Shown one piece after another: positions 1 through 8,594 of a stretch of DNA of 64,000 nucleotides. Source of the DNA: Dyella_B jejuensis (GTDB lineage Bacteria; Pseudomonadota; Gammaproteobacteria; Xanthomonadales; Rhodanobacteraceae); assembly GCF_044904675.1 (NCBI RefSeq), contig NZ_JADIKJ010000001.1, forward strand, positions 326,177 through 390,176, written 5' to 3'. Within the stretch, counting starts at the first letter, position 1. Every line of letters starts with the position of its first letter. The notes below the pieces were generated by a model. The model worked only from the letters and a program-made list of their open reading frames with translations. It had not been told where the DNA came from and made no database searches. The translations under genes were made by a program, and so were the position numbers.

Positions 1-412
1 GCATGGTGGAGCAATTCGGGTTGGCGATGATGCCGCGCTGCGTGTATTGCGCGATAGCGTGCGGATTGACTTCGCTCACCACCAGCGGGATATCGTCCTG
101 GTAGCGGAACTCCGAGGTATTGTCGATCACCACCGCACCCGCCTGCGCAGCACGCGGCGCATGCACGCGACTGACCGAACCGCCGGCCGAGAAGAAGGCG
201 ATATCCACCCCGCTGAAGTCGTAGTCGGCGAGGTTCTTCACGGTGATCTGTTTGCCGCCGAAGGACACCTGGTCGCCAGCCGAGCGTTCGCTCGCCAACG
301 GGACCAGCTCGCTGACCGGAAAGTCGCGCTGGGCCAGGATGCCCAGCAGCGTCTCGCCGACGGCGCCGGTCGCGCCCACTATCGCTACCTTGTAACTGCT
401 CTTCTTGCTCAT
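1..412 (-). CDS. asd: Aspartate-semialdehyde dehydrogenase, N-terminal part
   Basis: This is the 5' part of a gene that runs off the left edge; 137 codons are visible. Asd reduces aspartyl phosphate to aspartate semialdehyde with NADPH, a branch point to lysine/diaminopimelate, threonine and methionine. The NADP-binding loop GATGAVG is at residues 13-19, and the window edge falls just after NPNCSTM, where Cys134 is the expected acyl-enzyme nucleophile. The ATG at 410-412 opens directly into the MSKKSSYKVAIVGATG start typical of the family. The visible part has no frameshift. The C-terminal dimerisation domain is outside the window, so intactness cannot be judged. Confidence 0.93.
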   Translation of the reverse strand, partial: MSKKSSYKVAIVGATGAVGETLLGILAQRDFPVSELVPLASERSAGDQVSFGGKQITVKNLADYDFSGVDIAFFSAGGSVSRVHAPRAAQAGAVVIDNTSEFRYQDDIPLVVSEVNPHAIAQYTQRGIIANPNCSTM

Positions 413-529
413 CTGGGATCACTTGTCAGGGATTCGGAGGTCGCCGCGATCACGCCGATACCCCAACCGGGGAATCTAGCCTGCACGGCACGCAAACAAC
501 ACGACGCAGCCTCGCTGGCGTGAGACATA

Positions 530-1546
530 TCACGTTTCATCAGCACGTCCGCCCCGTGCCTCGGGATTGAGCAGCGAAGGCGGATCGCCGGCACGGGGAC
601 CGTAGCCCAGCGCGGCGAGCAGATTATCGGCCGCCAACCGGGCCATCGCGCGGCGCGTCTCGGCGCTGGCGCTGGCGATATGCGGGCTGAGTACGACGTT
701 CTCGAGTTCGCGCAGGGCGGGATGCAGCGCCGGCTCGCCTTCGAAGACATCCAGGCCGGCCGCGGCCAGCCGCCCTTCGCGCAAGGCTTCCGCCAGCGCG
801 GCATCGTCCACGATGCCACCGCGGGCAATATTCAGCAGCACGGCCGTGGCTTTCATCTGCGCCAGTTCGGCCGCACCGATCGCGTGATGGCTCTGCGCGC
901 TGTAAGGCAATACCAGCACCAGGTGATCGGCGCGTCGCAACAGCTCGGACTTCTCTACCCAGGCGGCGCCACACTCGCGCTCGATCGCTGCCGGCAGGCG
1001 CGAACGGTTGTGGTAGATCACCGACATGTCGAAGCCCACGGCGCGGCGCGCGACAGCCTGGCCGATCCTTCCCATGCCAAGGATGCCCAGGGTCTTGCCA
1101 TGGATATCCACGCCAAGCCAGTCGTCGAAGCGCATGCCGCCATGCCAATGGCCTGCGCGCAGCCAGCGCTCGGCACTGCCGACCCGTCGCGCCGCGGCCA
1201 ACATCAGCGCCCACGCATAGTCGGCGGTGGTCTGGGTGAGTACATCCGGCGTATTGGTGGCGAGGATGCGTGCGGCGGTCAACGCCGGCAGGTCGAGGTT
1301 GTTGTGTCCCACGCCGAGGTTCGCGATGGCGCGCAGCCGGCGGTTGCCGGCCAGCACTTCGGCATCGATGCGATCGCCCAGGCCGATGATCGCGCCATCG
1401 ACATCGGCCAGCTTGTCGCGCAACTGGCCGGGCGTGCGTTTGCCCTCCCCGGTCTCGGCGTGCACGTTGACGTACCCGGCCAGGCTGGCGAGTACTTCCG
1501 GAAAGAGCGGGCGCGAGACCCAGACGCTGTGTGGCTTGCTCATCAT
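530..1546 (-). CDS. D-isomer-specific 2-hydroxyacid dehydrogenase (glyoxylate/hydroxypyruvate reductase type)
   Basis: A 338-aa NAD(P)-dependent 2-hydroxyacid dehydrogenase. The Rossmann loop GMGRIG is at residues 157-162. The three catalytic residues of the family are present: Arg242 (in NIARGG), Glu271 (in DVFEGEP) and His289 (in LSPHIAS). Resemblance is strongest to the GhrB/hydroxypyruvate-reductase branch, so the likely reaction is reduction of glyoxylate, hydroxypyruvate or 2-ketogluconate; substrate cannot be fixed from sequence. Two ATGs are adjacent (1546, 1543) and neither has a strong ribosome binding site. It is about 110 bp upstream of aroC on the same strand side and may be separately transcribed. 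Confidence 0.88.
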   Translation of the reverse strand: MMSKPHSVWVSRPLFPEVLASLAGYVNVHAETGEGKRTPGQLRDKLADVDGAIIGLGDRIDAEVLAGNRRLRAIANLGVGHNNLDLPALTAARILATNTPDVLTQTTADYAWALMLAAARRVGSAERWLRAGHWHGGMRFDDWLGVDIHGKTLGILGMGRIGQAVARRAVGFDMSVIYHNRSRLPAAIERECGAAWVEKSELLRRADHLVLVLPYSAQSHHAIGAAELAQMKATAVLLNIARGGIVDDAALAEALREGRLAAAGLDVFEGEPALHPALRELENVVLSPHIASASAETRRAMARLAADNLLAALGYGPRAGDPPSLLNPEARGGRADET

Positions 1547-1655
1547 TGACTGCGCTTGTTCGTCATCCAGCCTGGCGAGTCGCCCTCCAGCGACGGCAAC
1601 CCACAGGCCAGCGAGGGTTCGGACGGAGCGCGATCATGACGACTCGCGCCGGCAT

Positions 1656-2744
1656 TCAGGCGATCCGGGGTTTTATCTCGCCCACGTCGCCGCACTGCGC
1701 ACGATGACGCAAGGCGTGGTCCATCAGCACCAGCGCCATCATCGCTTCGGCGATGGGTGTGGCACGGATGCCGACGCAGGGATCGTGACGTCCCTTGGTG
1801 ACCACCTCGACCGGCTCGCCCGCCAGATTCATGCTGCGGCCGGGAACCAGAATGCTCGAGGTGGGCTTGAGCGCCATCGAGGCATGCACGACCTGCCCCG
1901 TACTGATGCCCCCCAGGATGCCACCGGCATGATTGGACGTAAAGCCGTCCATATGCATTTCATCGCGGTGCTGGCTGCCGCGCTGGGCGACGGCCGCAAA
2001 GCCGTCGCCGATTTCCACGCCCTTCACCGCGTTGATCGACATCAGCGCGGCCGCCAGGTCGCTATCGAGCTTGCCGTAGATCGGCTCGCCCCAGCCGGGC
2101 GGCACGCCCTCGGCCTCGACGTTGACGCGCGCGCCGACCGAGTCGCCGGACTTGCGCAGCGCGTCCATGTACTGCTCCAGCGCGGGCACCTGCGCGACGC
2201 AAGGCCAGAAGAACGGGTTCTGCTCGACGGCATCCCAATCGAATGCATCCGGCACCAGCTCGCCGAGCTGGGCCAGGTAACCGCGCACGCGCACGCCATG
2301 GCGCTCGGCCAGCCACTTCTTGGCGATCACCGCCGCAGCCACTCGCATGGTGGTCTCGCGCGCCGAGGAACGGCCGCCGCCGCGCGGATCGCGAATACCG
2401 TATTTCTGCCAATAGGTGTAATCGGCGTGGCCCGGACGGAAGCTGCCGGCGATATCGTTGTAATCCTTGCTGCGCTGATCGGTATTGCGGATCAGCAGCG
2501 CGATCGGCGTGCCAGTGGTGCGCCCCTGATAGACGCCGGAAAGCATCTCCACCTCGTCCGACTCGCGGCGCTGCGAGGTATGGCGACTGCGGCCGGTGGC
2601 GCGGCGCTCCAGATCGGCACGGAAGGCTTCGGGCTCGATCGACAAGCCCGGCGGGCATCCATCGATCACGCAGCCGATGGCCGGTCCGTGGCTTTCGCCG
2701 AAGGTGGTGACGGTAAAAAGCTTGCCGGTGGCGTTACTGGACAC
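1656..2744 (-). CDS. aroC: Chorismate synthase
   Basis: The last step of the shikimate pathway: FMN-dependent elimination of phosphate from EPSP to give chorismate. Starting at the GTG at 2744 the protein is 362 aa and begins MSSNATGKLFTVTTFGESHG, which matches the family N terminus exactly. A TTG at 2771 would add nine poorly conserved residues, so I reject it. The signature segments GESHG (near the start) and GGGRSSARET (about residue 125) that bind FMN and substrate are intact, as is the C-terminal GRHDPC region. The gene sits next to prmB, an arrangement common in gammaproteobacteria. Confidence 0.95.
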   Translation of the reverse strand: MSSNATGKLFTVTTFGESHGPAIGCVIDGCPPGLSIEPEAFRADLERRATGRSRHTSQRRESDEVEMLSGVYQGRTTGTPIALLIRNTDQRSKDYNDIAGSFRPGHADYTYWQKYGIRDPRGGGRSSARETTMRVAAAVIAKKWLAERHGVRVRGYLAQLGELVPDAFDWDAVEQNPFFWPCVAQVPALEQYMDALRKSGDSVGARVNVEAEGVPPGWGEPIYGKLDSDLAAALMSINAVKGVEIGDGFAAVAQRGSQHRDEMHMDGFTSNHAGGILGGISTGQVVHASMALKPTSSILVPGRSMNLAGEPVEVVTKGRHDPCVGIRATPIAEAMMALVLMDHALRHRAQCGDVGEIKPRIA

Positions 2745-2852
2745 GGAAAAAACCAGAGAGGCGGAGAACAATGGGCCGGATCGCGATCCGGATGATCCGG
2801 CATCTTGCCACGCCGACGCCGCTCGCGCCCTGCTGCCTGCTGACTGTCGCCG

Positions 2853-3407
2853 TCAGCGCTCTGCCCGGGCGTGCGCCCACTCCCGTGCCAGCATGGCGAA
2901 GATCACGTCATCGACCCATTCGCCGCGCAGTTTCAGGCTTTCCCGAAAATGTGCTTCCTGGCGCATGCCGAGCGACCGCAGCAAGGCTGCGCATGGTGCA
3001 TTGCGCTGATCGATCGACGCATGGAGCCGATGGGCGCGCAGTTCGCCGAATACCATATCGAACAGCGCCCGCAGTGCTTCGCGGGCATAGCCCATGCCCT
3101 GGTACACGGGCGCGATGGTGATGCCGAATGCATACGAACCGTCAGCACCAGCCGGGATATGCAGGCCGAGATCACCGATCAAGGTCGCATCGGCAAGACG
3201 GATCGCGCGCTGCAGCCAGCTATCGCGCCGGTCCGGCGTGCTGTGCTGCTGCGCGCGAATGAAATCCAGCGCTTCGCCGCGTGTCGATGGCTTCCAGCCC
3301 TGATACAACGCAACCGCCGGGTCGGATCGATAGGCATACAGCGCGTCCGCATCGCTTTCGCGCAACGGGTCCAGGCGCAGCCGTGCGGTGATGAGCTCCA
3401 GGTCCAT
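2853..3407 (-). CDS. GNAT family N-acetyltransferase (RimJ/RimL-like)
   Basis: A 184-aa single-domain acetyltransferase. It opens with the RimJ/RimL-type strand ELITARLRLDPLRESDA, and the acetyl-CoA binding motif A is seen as PVYQGMGYAREALRALFD at about residues 100-117. The tail RNAPCAALLRSLGMRQEAHFRES is the standard motif B of this branch. The family acetylates protein N-termini or small amines; the substrate here is not predictable. The gene lies between aroC and prmB on the same strand with short gaps (about 100 bp to aroC, 30 bp to prmB), so co-transcription with prmB is likely. Confidence 0.85.
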   Translation of the reverse strand: MDLELITARLRLDPLRESDADALYAYRSDPAVALYQGWKPSTRGEALDFIRAQQHSTPDRRDSWLQRAIRLADATLIGDLGLHIPAGADGSYAFGITIAPVYQGMGYAREALRALFDMVFGELRAHRLHASIDQRNAPCAALLRSLGMRQEAHFRESLKLRGEWVDDVIFAMLAREWAHARAER

Positions 3408-3437
3408 GCACGGTTGCGCCGGCGGTCTCCGGATGCT

Positions 3438-4427
3438 TCAGGCGCGCGCCGCCGCGGCGGCACGGATCGCGGCGGCATGTTCGACCAGCTCGCGCCGCTC
3501 CAGCGCGAACACACCCATCGGTCCGACCTTGAACTCGATCCACACAAACGGCACTTCCGGCAACAAGGCGTTGAGCGCGTGCTCACTTTCGCCGATCTCG
3601 ACGATCAGCAGGCCGTCGTCGCTCAAGTGATCAGCCGCTTCGTCGAGAATGCGCAGGCAGATATCCAGCCCGTCGTCGCCCGAGGTGAGTCCGAGTTTCG
3701 GCTCATGGCTGTATTCGCCCGGCAGCGCCGCGTATTCGTCTTCGGTGACGTAGGGAGGATTGGACACGATCAAGTCGTACTTGCGTCCCTGCAGTGCCGC
3801 GAAGAGATCGGAGCGGATCGGTTCCACCCGGTCGCCCACGTGCTGGAACGCCACGTTCTCGCGCGCCAGCGACAGGGCGTCGTCACTGATATCGACAATA
3901 TCCACCTGCCAGTGCGGATGGTATTCGGCCATGGCAATGCCGATGCAGCCCGAACCGGTGCACAGGTCCAGCGCACGTTCCACATGCCGCCCGTCCAGCC
4001 ACGGCGTGAACCCGGACTCGATCAGCTCGGCGATCGGCGAGCGCGGCACCAGGGCGCGACGATCGCTCTTGAATTTCATGCCGGCAAACCAGGTTTCGCC
4101 CACCAGGTAGGCCACCGGCAGGCGCTCGTTGATACGGCGCTCGATCAGGTTGAGTACGCGCACGCGCTCTTCGGCGGTGAGCTTGCCCGCGCCGTAGGCG
4201 GGCGGGATATCCGGCGGCAGGTGCAGACTGGCCAGCACCAGATGCGTGGCTTCGTCGATCGGGTTGTCGTGGCTGTGTCCGAAGGTCAGCCCTGCCGCGG
4301 AAAAGCGGCTGGCGCCGTAGCGGATAAAGTCGATGATCGAGGCGAGTTCGTCAGTCACGTAGGCACGGTCCGGCTTGGGGGCTGTGAAGTATAGCGACTG
4401 CTCGGCGGCGGACTCATGCGGATCCAT
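3438..4427 (-). CDS. prmB: Ribosomal protein uL3 N5-glutamine methyltransferase
   Basis: PrmB methylates a glutamine of ribosomal protein L3 during 50S assembly. From the ATG at 4427 the product is 329 aa. The SAM-binding loop DLCTGSGCIG is at residues 154-163 and the catalytic NPPY tetrad at 223-226, with the N-terminal helical PrmB/HemK domain before them. The longer open frame back to 4568 has no family resemblance, so the MDPHESAAEQ start is chosen. The start lies 4 bp beyond the stop of the small upstream gene at 4432-4743, suggesting translational coupling. Confidence 0.92.
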   Translation of the reverse strand: MDPHESAAEQSLYFTAPKPDRAYVTDELASIIDFIRYGASRFSAAGLTFGHSHDNPIDEATHLVLASLHLPPDIPPAYGAGKLTAEERVRVLNLIERRINERLPVAYLVGETWFAGMKFKSDRRALVPRSPIAELIESGFTPWLDGRHVERALDLCTGSGCIGIAMAEYHPHWQVDIVDISDDALSLARENVAFQHVGDRVEPIRSDLFAALQGRKYDLIVSNPPYVTEDEYAALPGEYSHEPKLGLTSGDDGLDICLRILDEAADHLSDDGLLIVEIGESEHALNALLPEVPFVWIEFKVGPMGVFALERRELVEHAAAIRAAAAARA

Positions 4428-4431
4428 GGCA

Positions 4432-4743
4432 TCAGCGCGTCCGGCTCCCGCTCGGTCCGCAGGACATCGTCCAGGCGCAGAAAATCCTGCTGGAATCCCC
4501 GCAGCAGGGTGGCGCGAACGGCACGTCGCCGGGTCCGAACGTTTGTCGCGCATCGCTGCAAACGACATGGCCCTTGCCGGAGCTAACCACGCATCGCTCG
4601 CGACGATGCGGCGCCTGCATGCCGGTCCCGGCCAGTTGGAAGATTTCCACTTCGGGCGAGCCGTGCCCGACCATGCCGGCCAAGGTCTTGCCGGCCTGCT
4701 CGCGCGCGGCCAGCGCGGCGGCTGGCGTCATTCGCCGTGGCAT
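4432..4743 (-). CDS. Small hypothetical protein upstream of prmB, possibly frameshifted
   Basis: A 103-codon frame with a good start: GGGAGG lies 5 nt before the ATG at 4743. The first ~75 residues (AREQAGKTLAGMVGHGSPEVEIFQL and following) look like ordinary protein. The last ~30 residues in this frame are cysteine/tryptophan-rich and atypical, while the neighbouring minus frame over 4432-4530 reads naturally as VRATLLRGFQQDFLRLDDVL. I infer a frameshift near 4505-4530, either real or a sequencing error; the corrected protein would end near the prmB start. I do not recognise the family. Its position directly before prmB suggests co-expression. Confidence 0.5.
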   Translation of the reverse strand: MPRRMTPAAALAAREQAGKTLAGMVGHGSPEVEIFQLAGTGMQAPHRRERCVVSSGKGHVVCSDARQTFGPGDVPFAPPCCGDSSRIFCAWTMSCGPSGSRTR

Positions 4744-4805
4744 CGCAACCTCCCGAAGCGTCGCCGCCTCGTCTGGAACCGCTTCGATTTCCCTATACTG
4801 GCTGG

Positions 4806-5651
4806 ATGACTTTCCGAGTATTCCTGCAATACATCCTTCCGCACCGGGCGCTTTCGCGCGTGGTTTACTGGGCCACGCGCTGGACGTTCGCGCCCTGGAA
4901 GAATTTCCTGATCACCCAGATCGTGCGCCGCTACCACGTCAACATGGCAGAAGCGGCTCAACCGGACCCACTCGCCTACCCTCACTTCAATGCCTTCTTC
5001 ACGCGCAAGCTGCGACCCGATGCCCGCCGGGCGGATGCGGCGCCCGACACCTTGCTCTCGCCGGCCGATGGACGCATCAGCCAGGCGGGCCCGATCGTCG
5101 ACGGCCGCATTTTCCAGGCCAAGGGCCAGGACTACACCGCCGCCGAATTGCTAGGTGATGACGCCGCCGCCAAGCCTTACCGGCATGGCCGATTCGTCAC
5201 CATCTACCTGTCGCCGCGTGACTACCATCGCGTCCATATGCCCCTGCGCGGCGAGCTGAAAGAGACTGTGCATATCCCGGGCCGGATCTTCAGCGTCGCT
5301 CCGTTTGCGGTCGAGGCGATACCGCGCCTGTTCGCTCGCAACGAACGCCTGGTCTGCCATTTCGAAGGCGCGCAGGGTCCGTTCGCGGTGGTCATGGTCG
5401 GCGCGATCCTGGTGTCGTCCGTCGCCACCGTGTGGGATGGCCTGGTGATTCCTCCTTATGCCGCTTCGATCCGCCGCAAATCGTTCGCCGGACAGCATTT
5501 CCCGCTGGAGCGCTTCAGCGAGATGGCGCGCTTCAATATGGGTTCCACCGTCATCCTGCTGCTGCCCGAAGGAGCGGCCGAGCTGGACACCCTGACCACG
5601 CAGCAGGCAATCAAGGTCGGCGAACGAATAGGCGAACTGCGTCACGCCTGA
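4806..5651 (+). CDS. psd: Phosphatidylserine decarboxylase proenzyme
   Basis: Makes phosphatidylethanolamine at the inner membrane by decarboxylating phosphatidylserine. The ATG at 4806 gives 281 aa beginning MTFRVFLQYILPHRALS, the usual start of bacterial Psd. The self-cleaving triad is visible as Asp88 (SPADG), His144 (PRDYHRVH) and Ser247 in FNMGST, where Ser247 becomes the pyruvoyl group after autocleavage into beta and alpha chains. This genome has MGST rather than the commoner LGST. The gene is divergent from the small gene and prmB. Confidence 0.94.
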   Translation: MTFRVFLQYILPHRALSRVVYWATRWTFAPWKNFLITQIVRRYHVNMAEAAQPDPLAYPHFNAFFTRKLRPDARRADAAPDTLLSPADGRISQAGPIVDGRIFQAKGQDYTAAELLGDDAAAKPYRHGRFVTIYLSPRDYHRVHMPLRGELKETVHIPGRIFSVAPFAVEAIPRLFARNERLVCHFEGAQGPFAVVMVGAILVSSVATVWDGLVIPPYAASIRRKSFAGQHFPLERFSEMARFNMGSTVILLLPEGAAELDTLTTQQAIKVGERIGELRHA

Positions 5652-5803
5652 GGCGTCGCATCGCCGCCGCCGACAGGCCTGGTGCGCCAAAATCTGACAC
5701 ACGTCGTCATTTTGTGACGTTTTCGGCGCACGGCGTTTGCGTCGATGGTTATCCTTCCCAGCCAATCCGCGTGCCATGCGGCATCTGTCCAACGAGGGAT
5801 CCC

Positions 5804-6244
5804 ATGCAGATCATCACTCGCCTTATCGCGATGAACCGTGCCCGGCAGTTGCAGCGTCAATTCAAGCAGATCGAGCGCAGCATCGGTTCGCTGCCGGCAC
5901 GCATTCGCTCGCGCCTGGGCGTGATGGCGCTGCGCGAGATCGGACAGGCTTCGCGCTGCGAATTTCCGCATCTTTACGGCACGGCCCCCGAGCAGCGCTA
6001 TGTGCCTTGGGGCCAGGGCACCGATATCGGTTTCGCGCGCGCGCAGTCCGACAACCCGGAAGTCGCGCTGCGCGGCATTGCGCTATGGCTGGCCGTGGCC
6101 TATCACGAAACCAAGGATTCCCCGCACGCCCGCATGCAGCCGCAACACCGCCAGCTGCTGCGTGTCTTGCGCGAGCTGCGTGACGCCGGCAATGAACACG
6201 TGGACGCCACGGCACAGTGGATGCGATCAGGCGCGGCAGCGTAA
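5804..6244 (+). CDS. Conserved hypothetical protein, 146 aa
   Basis: An ATG at 5804, preceded by GAGGGA, opens 146 codons: MQIITRLIAMNRARQLQRQFK and on. The protein is soluble, with no signal peptide or membrane segment, and begins with basic helices (residues 1-45), followed by a compact region containing WGQGTDIGFARAQS and YHETKDS. I do not recognise a domain. A much longer in-frame extension back to 5432 overlaps psd and is rejected. It stands alone between psd and the convergent mltD-like gene. A 150-bp gap upstream probably holds its promoter. Confidence 0.6.
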   Translation: MQIITRLIAMNRARQLQRQFKQIERSIGSLPARIRSRLGVMALREIGQASRCEFPHLYGTAPEQRYVPWGQGTDIGFARAQSDNPEVALRGIALWLAVAYHETKDSPHARMQPQHRQLLRVLRELRDAGNEHVDATAQWMRSGAAA

Positions 6245-6253
6245 CCGCGGCAA

Positions 6254-6300
6254 ATCAGTGCTGAAGCCAGGTCGCGCCGCTTACGGCGCGCTTCCTGATT
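6254..6300. terminator. Hairpin between convergent genes
   Basis: A nested inverted repeat in the gap between two convergent genes. The inner stem CGCGCCG/CGGCGCG (6273-6279 and 6284-6290) has a 4-nt loop; the outer arms AATCAG/CTGATT (6254-6259, 6295-6300) extend it. There is no clear T-tract on either side, so intrinsic termination is likely but not certain. Confidence 0.4.
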
Positions 6301-6315
6301 GATCCCCTGGCAATT

Positions 6316-7800
6316 TCATCGGCAGCTCGGCAACTTCAAGACCTGCCCGACCTTCACATGGTTGAACTTGAGATTGTTCATGCGCGCGACCTCGCTCTCG
6401 CTTGAACAACCGCTCCGCTTGCGCACGATGCCGTTGAGGGTATCGCCGTGGCGCACCGTGTAGCGGACCACCGGATCCGGCGCCGAAGCCGGCGGCGGGT
6501 CAGGGAATACCGGCACTACCGCGTTATGCAGATCGCTGGCGAGGATCGGCCATGGCCCGTTCACGCAGCGCACTGCGTAGACATTTTCCAGCGCCTTGGG
6601 CACCTGCAAGACCGCGCCGATCGGTTGCTCCTGCTGCGGGTCGAGCCGTGGATTGAGGTTGCGCAAGGTGCGGAACCAGCCATCGGGCATATCATTGGCC
6701 GAGCCCAGGCAGACGGTCAGCTCCGAGAGCGAGGCGGCGCGTTGCAACGTGACGCTGCCGGTAAGACCATCCACGCGCGGGAAACGCAGGTTGTAACTGT
6801 CCGGATGCAGGAACAGCCATGCCGCGGCCAGTACCGACGGCACGTAGTCGCGCGTTTCCTGCGAGACCTGGCCATAGATGCGCGGATCGTAGAAACTCAC
6901 CGAGGTATCGTCGCCGACCAGCCGGCGCATGCGGCCTTCGCCGCCATTGTAGGCGGCCAGGGTAAGCTCGAGATTATCGTTGAAGACCTTCAGCTGCTCG
7001 TCCATGTAGGCGGCATTCGCGCGCGCCGACTCGGCCGGATCGAAGCGCGTGTCGAAACCCTCCTGATCGCCCAATCCGAACCGCAACCCGGTGGCATACA
7101 TGAACTGCAGCGGGCCGGCCGCGCCGGAACGCGATACCGCATGCACCTTGCCGCCCGATTCCTTGGCCAGGATGCCGAACAGCAAGGCTTCCGGCAGCCC
7201 CTGCTCCTGGTATTGCGGCCACATTTCCTGGCGCAGGTACTGGTAATTCACGTAGGCGTCCATCAAGTTGCCGCGCCACTGCGTCAGCCACATCTCCAGG
7301 GCCGCCTTCACCGGGCCGTTCATGGCGATCAGCTCGGACAACTGGTGCCCGCGCAACAGCGTTACGCTGCGCTGCGCCTGCGGCAGGCTGGCCGCGCCAG
7401 GCTGGCCCGCCGGTGACGTGGCCTCCGCTTCACCGGTGTCATCGCCCGGGGTCTGGTCACCGATAAAGCTGCCATCCTTCAGGCGCAACAAGTGATCGAA
7501 CACGGAAAAAAAGCGCTGCGGATCGCACCCGGGCGTGTTGCCGCAATGCGCGGCCGCTTCCTTGAGCTGGTCCAGCGAGGCGTCCAGCGTCTTCTGCGCC
7601 CCCTGCGTATCGCCGGCGCGGGTCTGCTGCAACGCGGTTTCGTAAGCCTGGCTTGCCTGATCGAGCTGGCCATAAAGCGCGTTCACCGACGCTGACGGCG
7701 GCTTGGTGGCTCCCCCGCCCGAAGCGCAGGCTGTCAACTGCATCAGTGCCGCGATCCATGGAACAAGACGAAAAAAGCGAACGGCGTTTCGGACGGGCAT
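6316..7800 (-). CDS. Membrane-bound lytic murein transglycosylase (MltD-like) with LysM
   Basis: A 494-aa outer-membrane lipoprotein predicted to cleave peptidoglycan glycan strands with anhydro-muramyl formation. The ATG at 7800 gives a signal peptide ending in a lipobox (LTAC, cysteine near residue 24). The catalytic SLT domain follows: AKESGG carries the catalytic Glu (about residue 215), then GPLQFM and the LAAYNGGEGR motif typical of the family. The C terminus is one LysM repeat (YTVRHGDTLNGI ... VGQVLKLPSC). The longer frame to 7881 is rejected because it moves the lipobox out of place. MltD of E. coli is smaller in its N-terminal part but shares this order. Confidence 0.86.
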   Translation of the reverse strand: MPVRNAVRFFRLVPWIAALMQLTACASGGGATKPPSASVNALYGQLDQASQAYETALQQTRAGDTQGAQKTLDASLDQLKEAAAHCGNTPGCDPQRFFSVFDHLLRLKDGSFIGDQTPGDDTGEAEATSPAGQPGAASLPQAQRSVTLLRGHQLSELIAMNGPVKAALEMWLTQWRGNLMDAYVNYQYLRQEMWPQYQEQGLPEALLFGILAKESGGKVHAVSRSGAAGPLQFMYATGLRFGLGDQEGFDTRFDPAESARANAAYMDEQLKVFNDNLELTLAAYNGGEGRMRRLVGDDTSVSFYDPRIYGQVSQETRDYVPSVLAAAWLFLHPDSYNLRFPRVDGLTGSVTLQRAASLSELTVCLGSANDMPDGWFRTLRNLNPRLDPQQEQPIGAVLQVPKALENVYAVRCVNGPWPILASDLHNAVVPVFPDPPPASAPDPVVRYTVRHGDTLNGIVRKRSGCSSESEVARMNNLKFNHVKVGQVLKLPSCR

Positions 7801-7919
7801 GTCGGCGGTACCAGCAAAGATGACGCAACCATAGCGGGCGGCGCGCGCAGACTCAAACGGCTTCTTCGATGCAACGTGCACAGATCGCTACAATCGCAAT
7901 TCTCAGCGAAGGACCAGCC

Positions 7920-8061
7920 ATGCCAGATATTCTGATCGGACGAAACGCGCATGCCGAGGTGGTGCTCGACCTGCAAGCAGATGGTGCGGACCACGGGCAG
8001 CCAGCTCCGATGGCAGATACTTCGCGGCGTGGCCGGCGGCATTTTCGGAGGCAAGCGATGA
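7920..8061 (+). pseudogene. Relic of a HerA-like (DUF853) ATPase gene with internal deletion
   Basis: An ATG at 7920 with AAGGA upstream starts MPDILIGRNAHAEVVLDL, which resembles the N terminus of the DUF853/YjgR helicase-like ATPases (about 500 aa). The very next sequence, in a frame shifted relative to the start, reads MVRTTGSQLRWQILRGVAGG then IFGGKR and a stop at 8059-8061, which resembles the C terminus of the same family. Everything between, including the Walker motifs, is missing. Translation from 7920 instead runs to a TGA at 8076-8078, overlapping the greB ATG. The family match is from memory of the terminal motifs. Confidence 0.6.
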
Positions 8062-8074
8062 GTACCGTGTCGAC

Positions 8075-8581
8075 ATGACCCGCTGGCGCCCTCCTGCTCC
8101 GCGCTCCACCGCGATCATCACGCGCGAAGGTTTCGAGAAGCTAAAGAGCGAACTCGATCATCTCTGGCACACGCTGCGTCCGGAAGTGGTGAAAGCGCTC
8201 GCCGCCGCCGCCGCCGAAGGCGACCGCTCGGAAAACGCCGAATACACCTATCGCAAGAAACAGCTGGGCGAGATCGATCGTCGTGTGCGCTATCTCAGCA
8301 AACGCATTCCTTCGTTGCAGGTAGCGGAAGGCGCACCAGCCGATCGCACAACCGTATTTTTCGGCGCGACGATTGAACTGGAAAACATCGACAGCGGCGA
8401 TACCCTGCGCTACCGGATAGTCGGCCCGGACGAAACGGATGCCAAGCGCGGCTGGATCAGTATCGATTCGCCCGTGGCGCGCGCGGTCATGAAGAAAAAG
8501 CTGGACGATGAATTCGAGGCTGAATTGCCGGGCGGCCGCATGCGCTTTGCCGTGATCGGCGTGGAGTATCCGTCCAGCTGA
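8075..8581 (+). CDS. greB: Transcription elongation factor GreB
   Basis: GreB enters the RNA polymerase secondary channel and stimulates cleavage of backtracked RNA. The 168-aa protein has the N-terminal coiled coil with the acidic tip GDRSENAEYTYRKKQLGEID at residues 50-69; the Asp and Glu of this segment coordinate the second Mg ion. The YTYRKKQLxEIDRRVRYL run distinguishes GreB from GreA. The C-terminal FKBP-like domain follows to IGVEYPS. The start overlaps the stop of the HerA-relic frame (ATGA), so translation may be coupled to that relic. Confidence 0.93.
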   Translation: MTRWRPPAPRSTAIITREGFEKLKSELDHLWHTLRPEVVKALAAAAAEGDRSENAEYTYRKKQLGEIDRRVRYLSKRIPSLQVAEGAPADRTTVFFGATIELENIDSGDTLRYRIVGPDETDAKRGWISIDSPVARAVMKKKLDDEFEAELPGGRMRFAVIGVEYPSS

Positions 8582-8594
8582 GATGGCAGCGCTT

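Noticed and set aside
2745..2771. TTG start of aroC adding nine residues
   Set aside because: The GTG at 2744 gives the exact family N terminus.
4428..4568. A 47-residue N-terminal extension of prmB
   Set aside because: Residues are Ala/Arg/Pro noise overlapping the small upstream gene; the family starts at the internal ATG.
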